Source of the DNA: a bacterium
GTDB taxonomy: Bacteria; UBP15; UBA6099
DNA: 14,386 bases
Assembly: GCA_029573925.1 (NCBI GenBank)
Contig: JAKQBV010000265.1
Span: 1 to 14,386 of the forward strand
Direction: 5' to 3'
The notes beneath the pieces were generated by a model. It was given only the letters and a program-made list of their open reading frames with translations. It searched no databases and had not been told where the DNA came from. Of this stretch, positions 1 to 6,053 are shown one piece after another. A program made the translations under genes and the position numbers. Within the stretch, counting starts at the first letter, position 1; every line of letters starts with the position of its first letter.

Positions 1-899
1 CCCATTTCGCGGATCATTTCCAAGTCGTACATCGTGCGTTCCCAAAGCCTGTTTGCCTCGGCCTCCTTGCCGAGAGCGCGCAGTTCTCGGTGTCTTTCCT
101 CAAGCTCAGTTTGTATGGAGGTCAAAACATCGTTCAGCCTGTCTCTCATTAGAACATAGTGAGAAGCCGGAAAAATCATAATTCGGTCGGGAGAACTGAG
201 GGAATCGCCGTTTTGCGGATCGATAATAGTGATTCTTTCGAGCTCGTCGCCGAAGAAATCCAGCTTGATAATGTCTTCACGGTCGGAAGGCATGATCTCC
301 ACGCAGCCGCCGCGCACTCTGAAAGTCCCGTTTTCGAGCGAGTCATCCGTTCTGGCGTATTGTTTTCCGACAAGCTCAAGCAACAGATCGTCCCTGTCTT
401 TCTCCGCGCCTACTTCCAGCGTTACGCATTCATTTCTGTAATCATCGGGAGAGCCGAGGCCGTATATGCAGGAAACGCTGGCGACGACTATCACGTCTCT
501 TCTCAAGAGGAGAGCTTGAGTCGCGGAGTGGCGAAGCCGCTCGATTTCTTTGTTGATGCCGGCGTCTTTTTCGATGTAAGTGTCGGAAAACGCTATATAA
601 GCTTCAGGCTGATAATAGTCGTAGTAGCTGATGAAATATTCGACGGCATTGTCGGGAAAAAAAGTTTTGTATTCATTGCACAATTGAGCGGCGAGCGTTT
701 TGTTGTGGGCAATGACTAGAGTAGGCCGTTGAATCTTCTCAATAAGATTGGCTACGGTGAAGGTTTTCCCAGAGCCTGTTACGCCAAGAAGCGTGGTGTA
801 TTTAGAGCCGGCCCGGACGCTCTCATGCATGCGTTTGATGGCTGCGGGCTGATCGCCCGACGGCTCGAAACCGCATCTGAGCTTGAAAACGCCATCCAT
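1..899 (-). CDS. uvrB: UvrB, excinuclease ABC subunit B (5' part, cut by window edge)
   Basis: UvrB is the helicase-like damage-verification subunit of UvrABC nucleotide excision repair in the cytoplasm: it is loaded by UvrA and then recruits UvrC. Reverse-strand translation gives 299 residues before the window ends, roughly the first 45% of a usual UvrB of about 660-680 residues. It opens with the typical FKL...F-P-GDQP-AI segment (residues 5-21). Walker A GVTGSGKT is at residues 39-46, followed by the NKTLAAQL segment and the aromatic beta-hairpin YYDYYQPEAY that inserts between DNA strands. The conserved segment ending SCIYGLGSP and the DDSLENGTFRVRGG stretch also match. The ATG at 899 is supported by a strong Shine-Dalgarno, GGAGGAAG (complement of 907-914). 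A second ATG four bases downstream is out of frame. The gene is divergent from the PHP gene and has its own candidate promoter. Family assignment is very secure. Confidence 0.97.
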   Translation of the reverse strand, partial: MDGVFKLRCGFEPSGDQPAAIKRMHESVRAGSKYTTLLGVTGSGKTFTVANLIEKIQRPTLVIAHNKTLAAQLCNEYKTFFPDNAVEYFISYYDYYQPEAYIAFSDTYIEKDAGINKEIERLRHSATQALLLRRDVIVVASVSCIYGLGSPDDYRNECVTLEVGAEKDRDDLLLELVGKQYARTDDSLENGTFRVRGGCVEIMPSDREDIIKLDFFGDELERITIIDPQNGDSLSSPDRIMIFPASHYVLMRDRLNDVLTSIQTELEERHRELRALGKEAEANRLWERTMYDLEMIREM

Positions 900-925
900 G
901 CCGAGTCTTCCTCCAAAGCTACATA

Positions 926-954
926 AATATAATCAACGGAATGCTTTTATACAA
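926..954 (-). promoter_or_regulatory. Candidate sigma-70 promoter of uvrB
   Basis: Read on the minus strand: TTGTAT (949-954), a 17-base spacer, then TATATT (926-931). The predicted transcript start near 919 leaves a leader of about 20 bases that contains the GGAGGAAG ribosome site. The -10 box is good (5/6) and the -35 modest. No obvious LexA-type operator was recognised here. Confidence 0.5.
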
Positions 955-998
955 ATGCCTGCGAAAGAGCGACTGTGGACGCGCAAATAGCTTGGATT

Positions 999-1027
999 TT
1001 GATTTTTTCGACCCGCAAATATATAAC
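999..1027 (+). promoter_or_regulatory. Candidate sigma-70 promoter of the PHP phosphoesterase gene
   Basis: TTGATT (999-1004), a 17-base spacer, then TATAAC (1022-1027). Transcription would start near 1034, about 20 bases before the ATG at 1053, leaving room for the AAAAGG ribosome site at 1037-1042. It lies back to back with the uvrB promoter in the 153-base divergent spacer. Confidence 0.5.
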
Positions 1028-1052
1028 TACATAATGAAAAGGATGTGGAACG

Positions 1053-1973
1053 ATGAAAATGTATGACAATCATACCCATTTGAGGCAACATCTCGACCCG
1101 GCTCCTCCCCATTTGCTGAAGCCCGTGCTCGAATCGGCGGAATCAAAGGGCGTAATAGCAGGCATTAGAGAGCACGCGCCGCTCCCAGAAAAACTCATGA
1201 ATTCAAGATTGGCTGACTTTGGCGTAACCATCTACGATCGGGAACTGGGCCATTTTTTCATGCAGTTTCAAGAATTGGACTATCCGGTCGGCTTCGAGCT
1301 TGATTTCGTAAGCGGGCTGGAAGATGAGACGAAAAACATACTCAAGTCGCTGATTGAAGAATCTGACAGAAGAGGATTGAAAGTGTCCGGGATACATGGC
1401 TCAATGCATTTTCTTCCCGCCGGAAAGGACTGCGATGGCCTTCCCGGATTGGACGCCGGATATGTGAGTTGGGACTTAGACGAAGACGTGTTCCGCGCTT
1501 ATATCGAACGGAAGAGTCCAGAGCAATTTCTGCATGCCTATTTCGGCTCAATATTAGACCTGACGAAGATGGGGATTTATGACGCGTTGTCCCATCTCGA
1601 ATTGGCGCGCAAGTTCGACAGGGTGGGAGCGAATGGCAAGAGCGTGTATTTCGGAGAATGCGAAAAACTTTATGACGAGCTTGCGCGAGGAGCAATAGAA
1701 GCCGTCTGCGAGGCAGGGATGGTTCTGGAATTGAACACAGCCGGATTATTCAGTGATTTGGGAAGGCCGTATTTATCTGAGGCTCTGGCGAAATACGCGT
1801 TGGAATTGGAAGTTCCAATTTGTCTCGGCTCGGACGCTCACAGACCTCAAGATATCGGAGCCGGGTTTGAAACGGCTGAAAAAATGTTGGCGGATATCGG
1901 AGTCAAGAACGTTATCGGATTTAATAAAGGCAATCGCGAGGAAATTCCTATAAACAAATCAAATCAAAACTAG
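1053..1973 (+). CDS. PHP-domain phosphoesterase, histidinol-phosphatase type
   Basis: This 306-residue cytoplasmic metalloenzyme belongs to the PHP superfamily, whose trinuclear metal site hydrolyses phosphate monoesters. Metal-ligand motifs are all visible and in the right order: DNHTH (H7, H9), REHAPLP (H41), GFELD (E82), the GIHGSMHFL stretch (H115/H119), SHLE (H181) and GSDAHRP (D261, H263). EHAPLP, the LELNTAGL stretch (225-232) and GSDAH are typical of HisJ/HisK-type histidinol-phosphatases, which make histidinol in histidine biosynthesis. The length is slightly above the usual 260-290. The start at 1053 follows an AAAAGG-type ribosome site; a second in-frame ATG two codons later is possible. 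No other his genes are in the window, so the substrate is inferred from family resemblance, and another phosphorylated metabolite cannot be excluded. Its stop codon overlaps that of the convergent flagellin gene. Confidence 0.8.
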   Translation: MKMYDNHTHLRQHLDPAPPHLLKPVLESAESKGVIAGIREHAPLPEKLMNSRLADFGVTIYDRELGHFFMQFQELDYPVGFELDFVSGLEDETKNILKSLIEESDRRGLKVSGIHGSMHFLPAGKDCDGLPGLDAGYVSWDLDEDVFRAYIERKSPEQFLHAYFGSILDLTKMGIYDALSHLELARKFDRVGANGKSVYFGECEKLYDELARGAIEAVCEAGMVLELNTAGLFSDLGRPYLSEALAKYALELEVPICLGSDAHRPQDIGAGFETAEKMLADIGVKNVIGFNKGNREEIPINKSNQN

Positions 1974-3598
1974 GTTATTGTAAAAATATCGTTGAATTCA
2001 TCAACGGCGCGAGTGTTGCTGACTACGTTTATGAGTTGCATCGCGCGAGCGGGACTTACCTGAGATTGAATCTGAGCCGCGACAGTCGTCTGCGCGACTA
2101 TGTTGTTGATAGTCATCGCGACGACTTCCTGCGCGATGTCCGCGTCTTCGATATTCGACTTATAAGATGCGAGATTGATTTGTTGATTGGAAAGGTCGTT
2201 AAGAATGTAGTTGAGTTTCTGAACGGCGTGAGCTGTTGCGGCGCGCTCGTCGGCGAGGAGAGTCATGCCCCTGTCGACGATTTCGATTGAATTGCGGGCT
2301 GAATCGCCTGTGGCAAGATTTATTCCGTCGATAGCCAGATATGACGAGCCGACAGTCTGAAGGTTTGCGACTAGAGTGTGATTTGAATCAGGCCCGACAT
2401 GGAAATTTGCGTCCCACGGTGAACCGCCAGTCAACATCGCCCCTGTGATGCTTGAGACCCACGCTCCTCCGGTGTCGAGCGTGAAAACGCCGCCGTCCAC
2501 GCCAGGCGCGGTCGCCACAAGCTGATAATCCTCGTCGGGGCTGTTTTGAAGCGTGTAATGGTTGACGCCAAGCGAAAACCACATCCCCATAAAATTAAAC
2601 CAATTGACAGTTCCGCCTCCGACCAGCCCGACGGTGTGAAGAGTGGCGTCTTTTGATATCAGATTATCAATAGTGTCCTGTCTGAGATTTCCCGGATCTG
2701 CGTGCGCCGCAGGGTCGTTCTGTTCCATGTAAGGGCCGGTCATAGGAGGCCCGGCGGGAAACGCTATAGGGTAATTATCGTAATATGAAGTCTCGCCCGG
2801 CGCGTAGAAATCGTCAGCGTCTTCATCGGTTATCAAAATTACTATCTTTTTCGCGTCAGCCCTGAAGTCGCCTCCGAGCGAACCGCTGTCTAAAGCCCAG
2901 TTTATCGCCGCCAGACCGTTTTCGTTTCCGCTTATCGGGTTGTTAATTATCGTTCTCATGGCGTCGACGTCCGACTGAAAACTTGCGGCGTCGGCGTGAA
3001 AAGACTGAGTTCCGGCGGGCCTTACGATTTCGTCGAATCCCACTACGCCCATTCTCAGATCGAATCCCGCGCTTGCGAATTGGTCAAACATCGCTTCAGA
3101 GTCATTGTAGAGGGAGTTGGCATACGGCATCATGCTTCCTGTGACGTCGAGAACCCAGATCACATCAAGATCGCCCGGATTAAACAACAATTTTCCGCCG
3201 TCAACCTCATACGAAGACATAGTGGTTCGATTTATTTCGTCTTTAAGTTTCTGAGCTTCCGAGTTCATGGCGGACAAATCGCCGACCGTCAGAGTGGCGT
3301 CATTGGAAGCGCGGACGGCAAGGTCTCTGATTCTCTCAAGTTTCTGATTAAACCCTTCGAGATACGCGTCCCTCAAGCTGTAAAGCTTGATCGATTCTTC
3401 CACATTGTGAATCGCGGATGTTACTCCGCGCAGTTGCGCTTTTACGCCGGAGCAAATTGCCATACCTGAAGGATCGTCAGCGGAGTGGTTTATTCTCAAT
3501 CCAGATGACAGTCTCTCAACCGCTTTTGATATGTTCAACCCTTGAAGTCTTGATTGATTAGTGGCAAATGCAGATTCGCCATTAAAGTTGATAATCAT
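1970..3598 (-). CDS. Flagellin with a von Willebrand factor A domain replacing the surface domain
   Basis: This 542-residue protein is a structural flagellar filament subunit by both ends. Residues 1-139 are flagellin D0/D1: a leading MIINFN, ERLSSGLRIN (28-37), DDPSGMAI (41-48) and LERIRDLAVRASND (87-100), ending in GGKLLF (134-139). Residues 398-542 are D1/D0, with the ADERAATAHAVQKL and SNIEDADIAQEV segments. Between them, about 143-390, lies a vWA domain: hydrophobic strand then DVTGSM (MIDAS D151, T153, S155), the SGNENGLAAINWA helix region (223-235), VILITDEDADD (D258), then a YQLVATAPGVDGGVF segment (358-372). This is exactly where ordinary flagellins carry the variable D2/D3 domains. 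GGAG seven bases before the ATG supports the start. Family knowledge: flagellins are exported without a signal peptide, and none is seen. The gene stands alone, away from other flagellar genes. An adhesive role is inference. Odd points are Cys49 and an extended C-terminus. Confidence 0.93.
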   Translation of the reverse strand: MIINFNGESAFATNQSRLQGLNISKAVERLSSGLRINHSADDPSGMAICSGVKAQLRGVTSAIHNVEESIKLYSLRDAYLEGFNQKLERIRDLAVRASNDATLTVGDLSAMNSEAQKLKDEINRTTMSSYEVDGGKLLFNPGDLDVIWVLDVTGSMMPYANSLYNDSEAMFDQFASAGFDLRMGVVGFDEIVRPAGTQSFHADAASFQSDVDAMRTIINNPISGNENGLAAINWALDSGSLGGDFRADAKKIVILITDEDADDFYAPGETSYYDNYPIAFPAGPPMTGPYMEQNDPAAHADPGNLRQDTIDNLISKDATLHTVGLVGGGTVNWFNFMGMWFSLGVNHYTLQNSPDEDYQLVATAPGVDGGVFTLDTGGAWVSSITGAMLTGGSPWDANFHVGPDSNHTLVANLQTVGSSYLAIDGINLATGDSARNSIEIVDRGMTLLADERAATAHAVQKLNYILNDLSNQQINLASYKSNIEDADIAQEVVAMTINNIVAQTTVAAQIQSQVSPARAMQLINVVSNTRAVDEFNDIFTIT

Positions 3599-3698
3599 AG
3601 CTCATCTCCGCTCAGGCAGCATGTCGTATTTCCTGCTTCGAACAAAACGGTTCGCCTATCTCCATCCCTCAAGCCGCGCTAATAGCAATGTCGTAAAA

Positions 3699-3725
3699 CA
3701 ATCGGATTTGCGATTTTCCGGTTTG
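3699..3725 (-). promoter_or_regulatory. Candidate sigma-28 (FliA-type) promoter of the flagellin gene
   Basis: On the minus strand the sequence reads CAAA (3722-3725), 15 bases, then TCCGATTG (3699-3706). The classical flagellar sigma-28 pattern is TAAA, 15 bases, GCCGATAA, so the spacing is exact and 3/4 plus 5/8 positions match. The predicted leader is about 90 bases. The match is partial and found by eye, hence low confidence. Confidence 0.35.
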
Positions 3726-3771
3726 GTGAATTTATTAATAAGCTCTATAAGGTATCCTCTCTGATAAAGAA

Positions 3772-3787
3772 CCGACATCCTTGTCGG
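3772..3787. terminator. Small hairpin, possible terminator of the CHAT-like gene
   Basis: CCGACA (3772-3777) and TGTCGG (3782-3787) form a perfect 6-bp stem with a 4-base loop. On the minus strand it is followed by a weak T-rich stretch (TTCTTTAT), about 115 bases after the stop at 3904. On the plus strand CTTTTT follows a few bases later. It could end transcription before the flagellin promoter, or be an operator; the stem is short. Confidence 0.3.
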
Positions 3788-3903
3788 CTGAAAACTTTTT
3801 AAAACGCCTGTTGTATTACCATATCGGCGTCAAGAAGCGCGGCCTTTAGGCAAGGTTAAAAAAAATGTTGTCAAAAATTGTGTTTTTCTTGTTTTCGGCG
3901 AGT

Positions 3904-4506
3904 TTAATCCTTGCGGACAATCATGCTGAACTGAAGCTCGCTTATGAGACTGGGAACCATCTTTTTCATTCTGTTTTTTATAGATTTAGCTCCCGCAATC
4001 GTGAATTCGTTCTGTTGCATAGTGGAAAGGAGGATGATTTCGAGCGCGGCTGAAGTGACCCATTCGACTTCTTTGCGATAACCGCAAACGGCGGCTGCGC
4101 GGGTCGTTTTGAGAAATTTATGAATCCTAGCGGGGCTGACGGCAAGCGTTTCGCACGAGCCAATTACGATTATGCGCCTGCGGCATTTGCCCTTCAACAG
4201 TTCCCCCATTGTCTCCAGCGAGACTAATGAGTCGGACTTTCTTTTATCGCCCACATACACTCCGCCGGGAATCCCGTGGAATGCAAGATACAGTATAGGA
4301 TGGTCTTTCTGCGCCTGTTGAGTCCATTTCCACATATAGTATCTGAATTCAAAAAACGTGCCTATGTCCCTGTGAATGTAGGGAATGGGGACGCGTCCCG
4401 ATTTCTGAATGAATTGAAGCATAGTCTCGACAGTGGTGGTATCGCGGATTCCCCACCAGTCGCCTTCGAGACAGAATATGCCTTTGCCTTTAGGGTAGTA
4501 CGACAT
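3904..4506 (-). CDS. Small protein with a CHAT/caspase-like His-Cys arrangement (possibly DUF6642-like)
   Basis: This 200-residue protein has no signal peptide or membrane segment. Residues 70-84 read as a hydrophobic strand ending in AFHG (H77), and residues 112-120 as another ending in GSCET (C118). In clan CD peptidases (caspases, CHAT proteases) the catalytic His and Cys follow just such strands, and CHAT domains often carry ACET at the Cys. Spacing of 41 residues is plausible. The N-terminus KGIFCLEGDWW (8-18) and the IPYIHRDIGT segment (41-50) recall a family I remember as DUF6642, but this is from memory and unverified. The ATG at 4506 is backed by GGAGG (complement of 4516-4520), nine bases upstream, and the gene has its own good promoter. 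Function is unknown: protease, inactive relative, or signalling protein are all possible. No partner gene typical of CHAT defence systems is adjacent. Confidence 0.75.
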   Translation of the reverse strand: MSYYPKGKGIFCLEGDWWGIRDTTTVETMLQFIQKSGRVPIPYIHRDIGTFFEFRYYMWKWTQQAQKDHPILYLAFHGIPGGVYVGDKRKSDSLVSLETMGELLKGKCRRRIIVIGSCETLAVSPARIHKFLKTTRAAAVCGYRKEVEWVTSAALEIILLSTMQQNEFTIAGAKSIKNRMKKMVPSLISELQFSMIVRKD

Positions 4507-4562
4507 TCAGGGCGCCCTCCGCATATTCGCAAACGTTCGCCGCGCCCGCGGTGTACCCCGAT

Positions 4563-4591
4563 ATTCTATTTTCGCGCTTGAATTATGACAA
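4563..4591 (-). promoter_or_regulatory. Strong candidate sigma-70 promoter of the CHAT-like gene
   Basis: On the minus strand: TTGTCA (4586-4591), exactly 17 bases, then TAGAAT (4563-4568); both boxes match consensus at five of six positions. The transcript would begin near 4556, giving a leader of about 50 bases that carries the GGAGG ribosome site. This suggests the gene is transcribed independently of the upstream genes on the same strand. Confidence 0.6.
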
Positions 4592-4644
4592 TAGCCCGCC
4601 GGAACTAGATTTCGACGCTCCAATCGCCAATTATTCTAATTAAA

Positions 4645-6015
4645 TCAGGTTTTTTTCTCTTTCTTTTGCATCGAAGGGAAAAGCACATTGTTTAAAATCA
4701 ACCTGTAACCCGGCGAATTTGCGTGGATGGAAACATCTGTCTGAGGATCCCCTACCAAGTGCGAGAAATCCTCCGGGTCATGTCCGCCCAGAAATGTGAA
4801 ACTTCCTTTTTCCAGAGAGCCGTGAATATATCGCACTCTGTCTGTTCCGGGAGTGTCGGCCAAAACGACGACGTTGTCTTTGATTCTGTCGCGTCTGAAG
4901 TCGGTTGTCTGGCCGTGAAAAAAACGGATGCGCGCGGCGTGGTTCTGAACGAATATGGACAGGGCCGGATCCTGTTTTGCGGAAAACTCGAACAGTTCGA
5001 ATTCCGGGGCCAGAAGAGGATTCAGGAAGTCCGACCTAGGATGGTTCAGTCCCGGCACATCTGTTATTGCGTCTATGTCTGATATCTCATAAGCAATGGG
5101 ATCGGTCACAATTCTGAAATCAGTGAATGCGAGAGCAGCTGAATAATCCAATTTATCCTGAGCGCCCGGAGTCATCGGCGCTCCCCCGATCTCCATAGGC
5201 GCAATATTCAATCCTCTCGCGGAAAGAGCGACGTCGAGGCTGTCAGGAGCTGAACACATCGCAAACAGAAACCCTCCGTTCCGCACGTAATCTTTGATAG
5301 CGGTCGCGACTTCTCCCTTCAACTCCTGTGCGGATGAAAATCCCAGTTGAGCGGCCATCGTCTCTGCCGACTTCACGATGCGCAGATACCAGTCGGCGTT
5401 CTTGAAACTCCCATAAAACTTGCCGTATTGTCCCGTAAAATCCTCATGATGAAGATGAAGCCAGTCGTAATCCGATAGTTTTCCCGCTATCACTTCAGGG
5501 TCCCAGACGGTGTCATACGGAATCTGCGCGTAGCCTAAAACCAATCTCACCGCGTCGTCCCACGGATCGGCGGTCGGCGGGACGTATACTGCCACTTTGG
5601 GGGCTTTGTCGAGTATGACGGCCTCGGAATTCGTTTGCGTCATCTCATGATAAATGCGATTCACTTCGCCGGGATCCAGAACGCGGTATGACACTCCCAT
5701 AACAGTCGCGCGGTCTCGTATCTCCCTCGCTTCAGGAGCCAAGAACGAGCCTCCGCGATAATTCAAAAGCCATTGAACTTTGTATCCTCGAGCAGCTTCA
5801 AGACACCAGTATGCCAACCCGTAGGCTCTGAGATGATCCGTCTGTTCGAAATCCATCGGTATCAGAATCATCGGCGCGTCGGCGCGGAGCGTCTCAACTT
5901 GCGCCGCCGCATGGCGAGACGCCAATGAAAGAATTAAAGCGGCCGCAATAATTGCGAGCGTCCAAATTCTTCGCGCGGCAACCAACATCATCCGATTCAT
6001 TTTGTTAGCGCTCAT
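4645..6015 (-). CDS. Exported protein with amidotransferase-like fold signs; function unknown
   Basis: Starting at the ATG at 6015 gives 456 residues; the ATG at 6000 is an alternative. The open frame extends upstream to 6237 but would then overlap addA by 184 bases, so the shorter start is preferred. A positively charged start, a hydrophobic stretch at about 17-33 and a small-residue region near 34-39 (HAAAQ) make a signal peptide, so the product is exported. The mature part has ILIPMDFEQTDHLRAYG (50-66), NYRGGSFLAP (85-94), LHLHHEDFTGQYGKF (186-200), GGFLFAMC (247-254) and GGHDPED (410-416). The GGFLFAMC turn resembles the nucleophile elbow of ThuA/class I glutamine-amidotransferase-like folds. 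From memory, relatives are named 'asparagine synthetase B', which seems wrong: no N-terminal catalytic Cys and no synthetase signature are present. No Shine-Dalgarno is seen. Role unknown. Confidence 0.85.
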   Translation of the reverse strand: MSANKMNRMMLVAARRIWTLAIIAAALILSLASRHAAAQVETLRADAPMILIPMDFEQTDHLRAYGLAYWCLEAARGYKVQWLLNYRGGSFLAPEAREIRDRATVMGVSYRVLDPGEVNRIYHEMTQTNSEAVILDKAPKVAVYVPPTADPWDDAVRLVLGYAQIPYDTVWDPEVIAGKLSDYDWLHLHHEDFTGQYGKFYGSFKNADWYLRIVKSAETMAAQLGFSSAQELKGEVATAIKDYVRNGGFLFAMCSAPDSLDVALSARGLNIAPMEIGGAPMTPGAQDKLDYSAALAFTDFRIVTDPIAYEISDIDAITDVPGLNHPRSDFLNPLLAPEFELFEFSAKQDPALSIFVQNHAARIRFFHGQTTDFRRDRIKDNVVVLADTPGTDRVRYIHGSLEKGSFTFLGGHDPEDFSHLVGDPQTDVSIHANSPGYRLILNNVLFPSMQKKEKKT

Positions 6016-6024
6016 AGCAAACTT

Positions 6025-6030
6025 ATTATA
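6025..6030 (-). promoter_or_regulatory. -10 box just ahead of the exported-protein gene
   Basis: A perfect TATAAT on the minus strand (complement of 6025-6030) ends nine bases before the ATG at 6015. Transcription would begin two or three bases before the start codon. The -35 region (6048-6053, TTCGCC) is poor, so the call rests on the -10 box, its place in the 38-base gap after addA, and the lack of a ribosome site. Confidence 0.4.
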
Positions 6031-6053
6031 AAACAAAAAACTCCGACGGCGAA

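Larger units (their letters stand above)
3599..3903. other. Intergenic spacer between the CHAT-like gene and the flagellin gene
   Basis: These 305 bases are AT-richer than the flanks. They hold the flagellin ribosome site (GGAG, complement of 3606-3609), the candidate sigma-28 promoter (3699-3725) and a short perfect hairpin (3772-3787). A poly-A run (3858-3865) follows. No convincing gene is seen on either strand; short open frames here look random. Confidence 0.6.

Noticed and set aside
159..719. Plus-strand open frame of 186 residues
   Set aside because: It lies entirely antisense to uvrB, which is unmistakable; it is a shadow of uvrB codon use.
1970..3598. The vWA flagellin as an assembly chimera or frameshift fusion
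   Set aside because: The frame is continuous and the insert sits exactly at the known variable-domain boundary on both sides, with a natural ribosome site and stop; an accidental join would hardly respect both borders. Read-level confirmation is still desirable.
3865..4053. Plus-strand open frame with a hydrophobic start (62 residues) after a poly-A run
   Set aside because: Most of it lies antisense to the well-supported CHAT-like gene, with only a weak ribosome site and no recognisable features.
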